Of a DNA stretch of 64,000 nucleotides, positions 20,660 to 29,440 are shown piece by piece (the stretch's first letter is position 1; each line of letters begins with the position of its first letter). The position numbers were made by a program, and so were the translations under genes. Origin of the DNA: Bacillus zhangzhouensis (GTDB lineage Bacteria > Bacillota > Bacilli > Bacillales > Bacillaceae); the NCBI GenBank assembly GCA_025809375.1, contig CP099514.1, positions 1,612,001 to 1,676,000 on the forward strand, read 5' to 3'. The notes under the pieces are model-generated. The model saw only the letters and a list, made by a program, of their open reading frames with translations. It had not been told where the DNA came from and searched no databases.

Positions 20660-20664
20660 CATCA

Positions 20665-20710
20665 AAAAAGAGGATAGACACGCATGTCACATGCTGTCTA
20701 TCCTCTTTTC
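20665..20710. terminator. Strong bidirectional terminator after yfiC
   Basis: GAGGATAGACA pairs with TGTCTATCCTC, with an inner GCATG/CATGC stem, flanked by A- and T-rich tracts. It terminates yfiC and the opposing pro remnant. Confidence 0.88.
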
Positions 20711-20814
20711 ATTTGTCAACTGCTCGGGTTTTTCACTTTTACACTGAGCTTTCAGCTTCATCTTTAGACATGAGCGAATGAAGTAAATACTCCTCGAATA
20801 CATCTCCATCCAGC

Positions 20815-21270
20815 ATTTTGTTTGATCCAATGCCTTATGAATCACACTGACGATGGATTTGTTGGAAGAAATAGCGGAGGAACCGCCTTTTAGAATCACT
20901 GAGTTGCCTGCCTTTAAGGCAAGGCCTGCTGCATCGACAGTGACGTTCGGTCTCGCTTGCTTCATAGATCATGCCGATCACGCCGAGCGGTACTCTTCGG
21001 CTTTTCACGTGTAAGCCGTTATCAAGAGTCCATTCATCCAATATTTCTCCCAACAGGATCTGTTAATCTCGTCACAAGCCGCAAACTTTCAGCAAACTCA
21101 TGAATTCTTTATTCGATCCAAGAGTGCCTCTGAGAAGCCCTTTTCTTTCCCAGTATCTAAACCCTTTTGATTCTCCTCTAAAATGAAGCGGCTTTTTTGC
21201 TCTAACACTTCTGCCATTTTCAGCACCGCGTCATTCTTTTCCTCCTGTACTTGAGCTGTATTTATATAGA
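20815..21270 (-). pseudogene. Decayed proA-type gamma-glutamyl phosphate reductase
   Basis: Joined reading frames give recognisable ProA segments in order: [83 protein letters not shown] and [14 protein letters not shown]. At least three frameshifts separate them (near 21110, 21055 and 20965). Similarity stops after about the first third, so the catalytic Cys region is missing. Its 5' end runs directly out of the proH stop codon. It matches the proAA gene that ends the proH-proJ-proAA osmostress operon of B. licheniformis. Confidence 0.85.
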
Positions 21271-22098
21271 CACTTTTTGTTTTTGCTGATTGCTTATCTC
21301 TTTTGATCGATTGGCAGCATGTTTGACAGCCTGCTTGATCGCTTCTCCTCCGCCAAAATCATCTAATGCATTCAGTCCTGCAGCAGTTGTTCCATTTGGT
21401 GACGTAATTTTCTCTCTTAGGACAGAAGGATTTTCCTTTGTTTCTTGCAGCATTTTTGCCGCACCGAGGAGTGTCTGTGTACCGATTTGGCGAGACAATT
21501 CTCTTGTTAAACCTGCCTCTTCTCCTGCTTCTTCGATTCTTTCCATTAAAAAATAAAAGTAGGCGGGCCCGCTTCCAGCAATTCCAGTGAAGATATCCAT
21601 TTGTTCTTCCTGAATGGTATAGACTTCGCCCATTTCAGATAAAAGAGCCTGGCATATGGTTATATGGTCGTTTTTCACGTAACGCCCAGCAGATAAAGCA
21701 GTCGCTGATGCCCCGATCGTACTTGATGTATTTGGCATGACCCTCATAACAGACTGGCCTTTATGCAGCATGTCTTCAATATACGATAGCTTAACACCTG
21801 CAAGCACAGACATGATGAGCTGATCTGGCTGAATACGAGGTTTTAATGATTCAAGTGCTGCTTCAGCATCCTTTGGCTTCATGGCCAGGATCAACATATC
21901 CATTTCTTCAAAAGGAAATGAATCCATTGCGGCTGTTTGGATTCCATATCGTTTCGTTAGTTCATTCAATCGAAGTTGATTTTGTCTGTTTGTTGCGTAG
22001 ATTTGGCTGAGTGGCATCTGTCCTGATCGCACAATCCCTGCAATCATTCCTTCCGCCATAGAACCTGCTCCAATGAAAGCAACTTTCTTTTGATCAAT
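21262..22098 (-). CDS. proH: Pyrroline-5-carboxylate reductase, non-ATG start
   Basis: P5C reductase, the last step of proline synthesis. The NAD(P) motif FIGAGSMAEG is intact, but the first ATG (22059) lies inside it. Reading back in frame gives IDQKKVAFIGAG with no ATG, GTG or TTG before an in-frame stop. The Shine-Dalgarno AAGGAGAGG (22108-22116) points to ATT at 22098, or ATC at 22101. The C-terminal catalytic domain (AGSGPAYFYFLMERIEEAG, SPNGTTAAGL) looks complete. Position between gltC and yoaE matches B. subtilis proH. The glutamate kinase gene proJ that should follow is missing. Either a rare AUU start is used or the gene is newly silenced. Confidence 0.75.
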   Translation of the reverse strand: MDQKKVAFIGAGSMAEGMIAGIVRSGQMPLSQIYATNRQNQLRLNELTKRYGIQTAAMDSFPFEEMDMLILAMKPKDAEAALESLKPRIQPDQLIMSVLAGVKLSYIEDMLHKGQSVMRVMPNTSSTIGASATALSAGRYVKNDHITICQALLSEMGEVYTIQEEQMDIFTGIAGSGPAYFYFLMERIEEAGEEAGLTRELSRQIGTQTLLGAAKMLQETKENPSVLREKITSPNGTTAAGLNALDDFGGGEAIKQAVKHAANRSKEISNQQKQKVSI

Positions 22099-22152
22099 GA
22101 TATTGATCCTCTCCTTTGTTCGCTTTTTGTTCGTGTTTTTCGCACGTTAGTA

Positions 22153-22180
22153 ATCGTAACATGATGAGAAATCGTGTCAA
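22153..22180 (-). promoter_or_regulatory. Predicted proH promoter
   Basis: TTGACA (22175-22180), a 16-bp spacer and TACGAT (22153-22158) with an upstream TGT form a good sigma-A promoter reading into proH. It is intact although the operon behind it has decayed. Confidence 0.6.
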
Positions 22181-22530
22181 GAAAGAGCCTGCGCTTTTCA
22201 AAAGTCCCGAATACATGGCGAACAGCTTGCTGTAAGTATGTTAGCCGTGTTTTTCAAACACAGTCATTTAGATCAAATGAACTATGATCATTTGAATCAT
22301 AGGACCCTTTCGTTCGACTGGATTCACCATTTTATTTTTGGTTTCGGTGACTTCAATTCTATTTTTTAGTAAGCGCTATTATTTTTCATGACTTTCTATT
22401 TTCCTATATGGTGAATGTGCTTGAATCTTTCGATTAGACTATTGACATATTTTAGAAAACATGTCCGTTGAAATGATATTTTACTGGTGATACCGTGAAA
22501 GAGAAATCATGTGAAAAAGGAGCGTTCATA
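22181..22530. other. Intergenic region upstream of the P450 gene
   Basis: This 350-bp AT-rich stretch holds no gene I can support. It has a perfect dyad TCAAATGA-N7-TCATTTGA (22273-22295) that could be an operator, and a TTGACA (22442-22447) without a convincing -10 at normal spacing. In B. subtilis the rtp gene and terminus sites lie next to proH; no rtp gene is present here. Confidence 0.4.
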
Positions 22531-23727
22531 ATGAAAGTGAAAGAAAACTATGTCAATGTGATTCCAATGAAAGAAATCCGTTCTGCCGATGACCTTCTTT
22601 TCCCATTCCCTATTTACAATGAGCTGCGTGCAGAGAATGATATTAGATATGATGAGACAAGAAAGTGCTGGGATCTCTTTCGATATGCGGATATCCAGTC
22701 TGTTCTAAAGCAGCCTAAAATGTTCTCTTCACAGCGAGGAAGAAGTACGTCTAAAACAAGTATTTTAACGATGGATCCTCCAAAACATACAAAGATGAGA
22801 GCGCTTGTGAATAAAGCATTCACCCCAAAAGCAGTCAAGCAATTAGAAGATAAGATCAAAGACCTGACACATGATCTATTAAATCAAGTCAAGGATCAAC
22901 GTACGTTTGATATCGTGCAAGATTTAGCAGCTCCCCTGCCAGTGATGATCATCGCTGAGCTTCTCGGTGCAGAGGTGCAGGACAGAGAGCTGATTAAAAA
23001 ACATTCCGATGCCCTTGTGGCAGGTGCTAAGGATGAATCAAAAGAAGCCATTCAGGCTGTTATAGATATGCAGAAACGCGCTGAAGAGGAGCTGTCCATT
23101 TATTTTGCTCATTTGATCCAAAAACGAAAAGAAACACCTGCTGATGACTTGATCTCGCTTCTCATTCAAGCGGAAATCGATGGTGAGCGTTTAACAGAGA
23201 ATGAACTGCTTGGCTTTTGTATTCTATTACTCGTTGCAGGCAATGAGACAACGACTAATTTAATCACCAATGCTGTACGACTGCTGACAGAGCAGCCGTA
23301 TATCGCTGAATCAGTTCGGCAGGACCCCTCTCTTATTCCTCAATTGACTGAGGAAACGTTACGGTATTATCCGCCTGTTCAAGCCATTGGCCGAATCGCC
23401 GCAGAGGATGTTGAAATTGCAGGGGCACGCATTGAAAAAGGAGACTACCTCATCAGCTGGGTTGCTTCGGCAAATCGGGATGAACAGAAGTTTGAGGATC
23501 CAGATACGTTCAGGCTTGACCGGAAATCAAATCCGCATATGAGCTTTGGGTTTGGCATTCATTTTTGTCTCGGTGCACCGCTTGCCCGGCTTGAAAGCAA
23601 TATTGCGCTTGACGTTTTACTCCATACGTTTCAAGACATCACCTGCGTGGCTGATCAGCTAAAACCTATACAAAGCACGTTTGTTTTTGGGGTAAAAGAA
23701 TTTCCTGTCCAAGTCACCTGTTTTTAA
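22531..23727 (+). CDS. Cytochrome P450
   Basis: A soluble bacterial P450 of 398 aa. It has the I-helix motif AGNETTTN (~250), the ExxR pair EETLR (~285) and the heme loop FGFGIHFCLGAPLAR (~345) with the Cys ligand. The start is ATG 22531, with AAAAGGAG 8 nt upstream; an upstream GTG (22495) has no ribosome binding site. There is no redoxin partner nearby. It resembles CYP109-type Bacillus enzymes (YjiB-like) more than CypA/BioI, but the substrate cannot be told. It ends in its own terminator. Confidence 0.85.
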   Translation: MKVKENYVNVIPMKEIRSADDLLFPFPIYNELRAENDIRYDETRKCWDLFRYADIQSVLKQPKMFSSQRGRSTSKTSILTMDPPKHTKMRALVNKAFTPKAVKQLEDKIKDLTHDLLNQVKDQRTFDIVQDLAAPLPVMIIAELLGAEVQDRELIKKHSDALVAGAKDESKEAIQAVIDMQKRAEEELSIYFAHLIQKRKETPADDLISLLIQAEIDGERLTENELLGFCILLLVAGNETTTNLITNAVRLLTEQPYIAESVRQDPSLIPQLTEETLRYYPPVQAIGRIAAEDVEIAGARIEKGDYLISWVASANRDEQKFEDPDTFRLDRKSNPHMSFGFGIHFCLGAPLARLESNIALDVLLHTFQDITCVADQLKPIQSTFVFGVKEFPVQVTCF

Positions 23728-23752
23728 AAGTCCCTTTTCAGGGGCTTTTTTC
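23725..23752 (+). terminator. Terminator of the P450 gene
   Basis: AAAAGTCCCT/AGGGGCTTTT hairpin with a T-run, immediately at the stop codon. Confidence 0.85.
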
Positions 23753-23845
23753 ATTTTCTTCAATTTCATCCTCTCTTTCTTACCATCCACCTCCGAACAT
23801 GCTAAAATAAAGTCCATAGGAATTCAGAAAGGAAGCCAAAAACTC

Positions 23846-25888
23846 ATGACCGATTATACAGCGATGAAAGACGGAATATTCAAATCAGTTTGTTCGTTAG
23901 ATTGCCCGGATCAGTGCGGTCTTTTAATACATAAAGAAAATGGAAAGATCGTGAAAGTGCAGGGAGATCCGGACCATCCTGTCACACAAGGACACATATG
24001 CAACAAAGTGCGTCATGTCACAGCCCGTTTATATGATGAAAAAAGGCTGACCACTCCTTTAAAACGTATTGGCCGAAAAGGCGAAAGTCAGTTTGCGCCG
24101 ATTACGTGGGAAGAAGCCATTGAAACCATTCGTCAAAAATGGACAAAGCTCATCGAAGAAAAAGGGCCTGAAAGCATTCTGCCTTACAGTTTCTATGGGA
24201 ACATGGGCAATCTCAACGCAGAAGGAATGGACCGCCGCTTTTTTTATCGCCTTGGTTCAAGTCAGTTAGACCGGACCATCTGTCAGTCAGCAGGAACGAC
24301 TGGCTATAAATATACAATGGGTGCAAGCATTGGGACAGATCCTGAAGACACCATTCATACAAAACTATTTATCTTTTGGGGCATCAATGCTGTGTCGACC
24401 AATATGCACCAAATCACCTTGGCACAAAAAGCGCGAAAGCAAGGAGCCAAGATTGTCGTAATTGATGTTCATAAGAACCAAACCGGCCGGATGGCAGATT
24501 GGTTCATCCCGCTTCGGCCTGGTACTGACAGTGCGCTTGCACTTGGCATCATGCATGTCCTTTTTAAAGAGGAACGTACAGATGAAGCATTTTTAGAAAC
24601 TTACACGGTCGGCTATAAAGAGCTGCGCGAGCATGTAAAACAGTATGATCCAGACACAGTTGAGCGCATCACGGGTGTTTCAAGGTACGACATCATCACA
24701 CTTGCGAGAATGTACGCTGAGATATCACCATCTCTCATTCGCATTGGGAATGGTTTACAGCATCATGATAATGGCGGGATGACTATTAGAACCATTTCCT
24801 GCCTCCCTGCCCTGACTGGTCAATGGCTGCACAAGGGCGGCGGCGCGATAAAATCAAACTCTTCTTTTCTCAGCTATAATGAAACAGCTCTTCAGCGGCC
24901 GGATTTATTAAAAGAACGTATGCCTAGATCATTTAATATGAACCAGCTGGGCAGCGTGCTGACAAGCGCAGAGCCTTCCGTTGATTCTCTCTTTATCTAC
25001 TCGTGCAACCCAGCGGTTGTGACACCTGATGCGAATAAAGTAAGAGAAGGTTTGCTGAGAGAGGACTTATTTACAGTGGTTCATGATTTATTCCTGACAG
25101 AAACAGCGGCGTATGCAGACATTGTCCTGCCAGCAACATCCGCCTTTGAAAACGAGGATTTCTATACATCATATTGGCATCATTATATTCAAATACAGGA
25201 GCCAGTGATAGAACACTACGGAGAAAGCAAATCCAATACTGAAGTATTCCGCCTGTTAGCCCATGCGATGGGCTTTGAAGATGAAGCCTTCCGCGAGACA
25301 GATGCTGAACTCATGGAACAAGCTCTTCATCATCCAGAAAATCCGCATTATGAGGACATTTCATACAAAGCTTTAAAAGAAAAGAAATGGATCAAAGCAA
25401 AACGTAGACCTTTCGAGGAATTAAAGCTTCAAACCCCAAGCGGGAAAATTGAGCTTTATTCTGAACAAATGAAAAAAGACGGGTATCCAGCACTTCCAAC
25501 CTATGTGCCCCTTTATCAGGAAAGCGATTATCCGCTTACCTTTATACCGGGACCGAACCATCATTTTCTGAATTCCACCTTCTCACATCATGAAAAGCAT
25601 CAAAAGCTTGAGAAATTTCCGAAGCTTCACATGAATGAACAAGATGCAAGGGAAAGAAAAATTGAAGATGGTGACATGGTCCGTGTGCTGAACGACCGAG
25701 GAGAGTGTGAACTTGTCGTGTCAGTCGGTCAAAATGTATTATCTGGTGTTGTGGTCAGTCAAGGATTATGGGCAGATCAAAAAGGCAAAAAGCATTTAGT
25801 GAATGGGTTAACACCTGATCGATTGGCAGATATGGGCGGCGGCGCGACGTTCTTTTCTGGCAGAGTGGAAGTTAAAAAATTATCATAG
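23846..25888 (+). CDS. yoaE: Molybdopterin oxidoreductase, YoaE type
   Basis: A 680-aa DMSO-reductase-family protein, the same length as B. subtilis YoaE. The [4Fe-4S] motif CSLDCPDQC with a fourth Cys in HICNKVRH lies at residues ~16-53. Molybdopterin-binding segments follow (FWGINAVSTNMHQ, CNPAVVTPD, LPATSAFENEDFYTSYWHHY). The C-terminal dinucleotide domain holds FIPGPNHHFLNSTF. No twin-arginine signal is visible, so it is cytoplasmic. The in vivo substrate is unknown. The ribosome binding site is GAAAGGAAGCC. Confidence 0.88.
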   Translation: MTDYTAMKDGIFKSVCSLDCPDQCGLLIHKENGKIVKVQGDPDHPVTQGHICNKVRHVTARLYDEKRLTTPLKRIGRKGESQFAPITWEEAIETIRQKWTKLIEEKGPESILPYSFYGNMGNLNAEGMDRRFFYRLGSSQLDRTICQSAGTTGYKYTMGASIGTDPEDTIHTKLFIFWGINAVSTNMHQITLAQKARKQGAKIVVIDVHKNQTGRMADWFIPLRPGTDSALALGIMHVLFKEERTDEAFLETYTVGYKELREHVKQYDPDTVERITGVSRYDIITLARMYAEISPSLIRIGNGLQHHDNGGMTIRTISCLPALTGQWLHKGGGAIKSNSSFLSYNETALQRPDLLKERMPRSFNMNQLGSVLTSAEPSVDSLFIYSCNPAVVTPDANKVREGLLREDLFTVVHDLFLTETAAYADIVLPATSAFENEDFYTSYWHHYIQIQEPVIEHYGESKSNTEVFRLLAHAMGFEDEAFRETDAELMEQALHHPENPHYEDISYKALKEKKWIKAKRRPFEELKLQTPSGKIELYSEQMKKDGYPALPTYVPLYQESDYPLTFIPGPNHHFLNSTFSHHEKHQKLEKFPKLHMNEQDARERKIEDGDMVRVLNDRGECELVVSVGQNVLSGVVVSQGLWADQKGKKHLVNGLTPDRLADMGGGATFFSGRVEVKKLS

Positions 25889-25922
25889 AAAAAAAGCCAG
25901 CCGTTTTTTTTAGTGGCTTTTA
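25889..25922 (+). terminator. Terminator of yoaE
   Basis: AAAAGCCA/TGGCTTTT arms just after the stop codon, with a T-rich loop and tail. Confidence 0.7.
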
Positions 25923-25988
25923 TCATATCTTCATTCCTCCATAGTACGCTTTGTAAGTTGATTCAACAAACTAATGATCAATCGATGA

Positions 25989-26007
25989 GAAAATCATGTT
26001 GATTTTC
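25989..26007. repeat. Short dyad upstream of the bsrF-like RNA
   Basis: A perfect GAAAATC-ATGTT-GATTTTC inverted repeat about 120 bp before the RNA start. Its AT-rich halves loosely recall a CodY site, but it fails the full 15-bp consensus. Confidence 0.35.
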
Positions 26008-26094
26008 TATATCTGATCCTTTCAGCTTAGCCCGCATACGCAGCAAATGATCTGAATGACAGAATCATATCCTTTAATGTTAGTTTATTAATGG

Positions 26095-26123
26095 TTGCAA
26101 TTCAGCTCATCCCATGCTATATT
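26095..26123 (+). promoter_or_regulatory. Sigma-A promoter of the bsrF-like RNA
   Basis: TTGCAA (26095-26100), exactly 17 bp, then TATATT (26118-26123) with the extended -10 TG. The start site is expected near 26130. Confidence 0.8.
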
Positions 26124-26144
26124 TATCAAGCGATGAGCTGAATT
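26099..26144. repeat. Perfect 13-bp inverted repeat around the -10
   Basis: AATTCAGCTCATC (26099-26111) is repeated exactly in inverse orientation as GATGAGCTGAATT (26132-26144). The arms bracket the -10 element and the start site, so the right arm is in the RNA 5' end. It looks like an operator or a cruciform-forming site. Confidence 0.7.
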
Positions 26145-26246
26145 GTGTAAGCCGGGTAACATGTCTCCTTGAGACACACACGAATGTGGCGTGTGGTTAT
26201 TCCGCCTCAATACGCAAAAGACATCTTCTCAGGAAGATGTCTTTTT
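26130..26246 (+). ncRNA. bsrF: BsrF-like small RNA
   Basis: A strong promoter and a strong terminator delimit an RNA of about 115 nt with no plausible open reading frame. It can fold internally (GTCTC/GAGAC; CACAC/GTGTG; CGGGTAAC with GTTATTCCG). In B. subtilis the ~112-nt RNA BsrF, reported to be activated by CodY, lies just beside csaA. Position, length and architecture agree here. I could not compare the sequence itself with B. subtilis BsrF. Confidence 0.62.
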
Positions 26247-26247
26247 T
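26217..26247. terminator. Terminator shared by the sRNA and csaA
   Basis: AAAAGACATCTTC/GAAGATGTCTTTTTT with a 4-nt loop, between the convergent sRNA and csaA. Confidence 0.9.
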
Positions 26248-26248
26248 C

Positions 26249-26581
26249 TTATCCTATTTTTGTCCCATTTTCAACAGGCTCATCTGTTGTTAGTAAAACC
26301 ACGTCTTCTTTTGAGGGCATGCCCCCTAAAACAAGCACTTCTGATTTGAACCCTGCAATTCTTCTTGGCGGAAAATTAACGACTGCGACGACTTGTCTGC
26401 CAGTGAGACTCTCAGCCGTATAACGTTTTGTCAGCTGAGCACTGGATTGCTTTAGACCAATCTCTTCACCAAAATCAATCTTAAGTTTCAATGCAGGTAC
26501 TCTTGCCTCTGCAAAGAATTCTGCTTCGATGATCGTTCCAACACGAATATCTAATGCCAAAAACTGTTCAATATCTGCCAT
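26249..26581 (-). CDS. csaA: CsaA chaperone-like tRNA-binding-fold protein
   Basis: A 110-aa protein, exactly the length of B. subtilis CsaA. It is a dimeric OB-fold (tRNA-bind/EMAP-like) protein with LDIRVGTI at the start, IGLKQSSAQ in the middle and [21 protein letters not shown] at the end. CsaA was described as a SecA- and preprotein-interacting export chaperone. The ribosome binding site is GAGGAGAG. Monocistronic. Confidence 0.95.
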   Translation of the reverse strand: MADIEQFLALDIRVGTIIEAEFFAEARVPALKLKIDFGEEIGLKQSSAQLTKRYTAESLTGRQVVAVVNFPPRRIAGFKSEVLVLGGMPSKEDVVLLTTDEPVENGTKIG

Positions 26582-26745
26582 CTGCTTCTCTCCTCTTCAT
26601 TCAAAGGTAAGTTTATTTAATAGATTCAGCTATTATCTTTTTCATTGTAGCACATTTATTTCGAAAAAAAAGTGAGTCAAAAAGCCGATTCACTGCAAAA
26701 GCCTTTTTAGTTAACATAATGTTTTTATTGTCATATATTAAATAT

Positions 26746-26774
26746 TTGCATCCTCAAAATGAATTCAGTAAAAT
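26746..26774 (+). promoter_or_regulatory. Predicted promoter of the M50-like gene
   Basis: TTGCAT (26746-26751), 17 bp, TAAAAT (26769-26774). The start site near 26781 excludes the longest possible reading frame of the gene that follows. Confidence 0.5.
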
Positions 26775-26835
26775 GGCAAATAATCCTACTGCTTCCTCCC
26801 AAATTTATTGGGGAGGGGTTAATAGGTTATCGGAT

Positions 26836-27297
26836 ATGTGGACATTTTGCTGGTCGTTTTTCGTCTTTCTTCCTATCATTGCCATCTTGCATCAGCTTGG
26901 TCACATTATGGTCGCGTGGATGTTTGGGGCAAAGGTTTCTTTTGCTCTTGACAGAGGCAAAAAAGTATTGAAAATAGGCATTGTTGAAATTAGACGAATC
27001 TATTTTCTAGATGCATTTTGCCATTATGAAGAAATGAGGAAAAATAACCGATTTTCGCACATTTTTGTCTACCTAGGCGGATCATTATGCAACCTGCTCA
27101 GTGTTCTCATACTGAATACAATGATTGCCGATGATATCCTGCCAGAACATCCATTTTTCTATCAATTTGTTTCCTTCTCAGTCTACTATGTATTTTTTGC
27201 ACTGCTGCCAGTCCAGTATGCAGATCATCATCCGAGTGATGGGCAAGCAATTGTGAACATCATTCGGCACGGTGAACCATGTGACATCATTGACTAA
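26836..27297 (+). CDS. M50-like membrane protein with HQLGH motif
   Basis: About 153 aa, with a first helix (WSFFVFLPIIAILHQLGHIMVAWMFGA) that carries a site-2-protease-like HxxGH motif. The catalytic Glu of HExxH is Gln (HQLGH). Two more hydrophobic segments follow, and a late YADHHPSDG resembles the second M50 motif. The frame is open back to 26719, but the predicted promoter lies inside that part, so I prefer ATG 26836. The ribosome binding site is poor. An RNA hairpin (CCTCCC/GGGAGG, ~26796-26817) sits before the start. It is probably a pseudoprotease; the client is unknown. Confidence 0.6.
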   Translation: MWTFCWSFFVFLPIIAILHQLGHIMVAWMFGAKVSFALDRGKKVLKIGIVEIRRIYFLDAFCHYEEMRKNNRFSHIFVYLGGSLCNLLSVLILNTMIADDILPEHPFFYQFVSFSVYYVFFALLPVQYADHHPSDGQAIVNIIRHGEPCDIID

Positions 27298-27357
27298 CAG
27301 GATGGCTTTCACTGTCAATTTGATAATGAATCGTTAAAAAGGGAATTCCGAATAGCT

Positions 27358-28863
27358 TCATTTGATGAACCGCTGTGAGACTTTTATCTGTCTCCGGTCT
27401 ATTGGCAGTTTCATGGTGATAAAAGGCGTATGCAAATACAATCCTTCGTCACTGCCGTTTGGACATGCACTTTTTAATAGAAAGTCTTCCTTTTCATTAA
27501 AAGGTTTTAAAATGACGGTTAGCTGAGAATATGGAAGTGGTAGTGCAATCTTCATATAGCCAGTAGCTGCATCGTGATGATGAGCATAAAGTGCAAAAAA
27601 GACCTGCTCCCCTGTTTCGTTGTAACGAATCCACGCCCTGACATTCTTTCGCTCTTCTTTAGGATGTTGAAATGTAGTCAGACTTCCCTTCATTTCATAC
27701 GGAATACGAGATGATCACAAATAGAGCTGACCGATCTTCTTAAAAACTGGCTGAAGCAAAAAAACAAACGGCCTCACCCACCAATGAAAACAAATGGCTG
27801 CTTTTAATGTAAATGCCCGCGGATTTTTATAAAACCTTCGAATCACTGGTGACACCCTATCAGCTGAAAACGTCGTTCCATTTAAATCATCAAGTGAATC
27901 GACTAAACCGAGCTTCTCTTGATCATCCATTCTTTCCTTTTGAAAAGAGATCAAACCAAAACGGCCATGTACTTTTGATATCGGAAAATCTTTCTGCTTC
28001 AATTGATCCTTTGGCCCTTCGATCAGCCATCCAATCAGACCTGGTAAAATCACAAAAAAGGCATTGATACTGCCATGAAACCAAATCATTTGATCAATAC
28101 TGATATAGGTCACGCGCATAAGCATACCAGCGGAATAAAGAAAAGATAGCACGATCGTCCCCATTAACGCGCAGCTAGAAAACACAACCAGCCCTTTTGC
28201 CACAGTCAATCGAAACCTTGTTTTCATACAAAAAATACCGTACAAATAGAGTGCAATGACATATAGCATGACGCTGAACGTATCAAATAGACGGGAGAAG
28301 CTAATCCCAACAGCGATCATCACAGGCGACAGCAAGATCACCCAGCCTGCCGCATTGTATAAAGCTGTCTCTTTTTCTCGTTGTCTCCCTAATAATCCAT
28401 AGAAAAGCGGGATAAAAAAAGCAGAGTAGTGAAAATGAATAGCAGTCAAAAGCACTATAATTGGTGAAAAGGTCATCACCTGTATATCTGCCGTGTACAA
28501 CCAAAACCAAAGCCCACCTAAACCGAGATACATCCATGCACCATTGATCATCAATTATTGAAGTGCCATATAACGCCAAAATGATCGTATACAAAAACCA
28601 TCCCGATGCGAACAAGGCAGAATGATAGATGAATGCAACCGTTGCACAAAGAGCAGCTAATGGAAAGGTTTTCATTAAAAAGCCGTTCAGTATCCCAGCT
28701 TACTCTCCTTCCCTTCCTTCGCAAAAAAGGATAAAACTTCAGGTAGGAAAAACAGAATCGCTATTAGCACAAAAAACTCTGCTATCGGACCTGTCATCAA
28801 ACGGGTGGCGATAAAATAACACATGAGACCAAGGCTTGATATCAAATGCCATTTATTCATCAT
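27358..28863 (-). pseudogene. yndJ-like membrane protein gene, three lesions
   Basis: Four pieces of one polytopic membrane protein follow each other: the start at 28860-28863 (MNKWHLISSLGLM...), MKTFPLAALCATVAF, MINGAWMYLGLGG, and a C-terminal soluble part (KNVRAWIRYNETGEQ, ALPLPYSQLTVILKP). They are separated by frameshifts near 28690 and 28550 and by an in-frame TGA at 27715-27717. The last piece (27358-27693) is in the same frame as the part before the TGA and has no ribosome binding site of its own. Intact length would be ~500 aa, close to B. subtilis YndJ from memory. Sequencing errors cannot be excluded. Confidence 0.7.
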
Positions 28864-29440
28864 GAGACTCCACCAGTAAACCGGCCTTTATATGTAAAAA
28901 GAGTCCCAAACAGTCGATTTTTCACACTCACCTGTATGCTCCTCGTAGCCTTCTGTGACATCTGACACACCATAAAGCCATGAAGGCAGCGCGGCCACTC
29001 ATGTCCTAACATCAGCAGTCTCTGCTGGCCGGATTGAATGTAAAGGAACCCATGCTTGGTTACTGTAAAATGAAGCTCTGACATAAGAAGTTGAGGCTTT
29101 CCAAAATAATCTAGTACTTTATGATTCTTCTGATCAATGATCATATCTGCATCAAAGTGCCGTTCCTTCTTTGGGAAATAAAACGTACGAAACCAGTGTA
29201 TGCCTTCCTCTCCTTTACTTGCATAAAGGGTTTATTCACAATCCGGAAGGGAATGTTTTTTCCTCTCTCAGGGAAAAAACAGCGAAACAATGAACCAATT
29301 TTGAAGAAAAACCGAATGAGCCTCGTTCCGCCGCCAATTTCCTCCATGACACCTTCAGCAGTAAACGCACGGTTGTATCTCTCTTTTAATTTTGGATGCA
29401 GCTTATCGTAATCCTTTACTAGATGACGATGAACGACCAT
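28860..29440 (-). pseudogene. DUF4166 protein, frameshifted
   Basis: The N-terminal half (MVVHRHLVKDYDKLHPKLKERY, EGVMEEIGGGTRLIRFFFKI) reads in one frame from ATG 29440, which has an excellent ribosome binding site (GGGGAGG). The expected continuation (WFRTFYFPKKERHFDADMIIDQ) is in the next frame. A single missing base near 29200 explains this. The restored protein would be ~193 aa. Its stop overlaps the start of the yndJ-like gene (ATGATGA), so the two were translationally coupled. Function of DUF4166 proteins is unknown. Confidence 0.7.

Noticed and set aside
20815-20900. [18 protein letters not shown] reading frame at the end of the proA remnant
   Set aside because: Only ~25 codons; looks peptide-like but has no start signal. 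Probably junk at the deletion boundary.
22260-22330. Possible replication-terminus (Ter/RTP) site next to proH, as in B. subtilis
   Set aside because: The dyad TCAAATGA-N7-TCATTTGA shares only a short CTATG-like stretch with Ter sites, and no rtp gene is present.
25989-26015. CodY box upstream of the bsrF-like RNA
   Set aside because: Best alignment to AATTTTCWGAAAATT has about six mismatches; reported only as a dyad.
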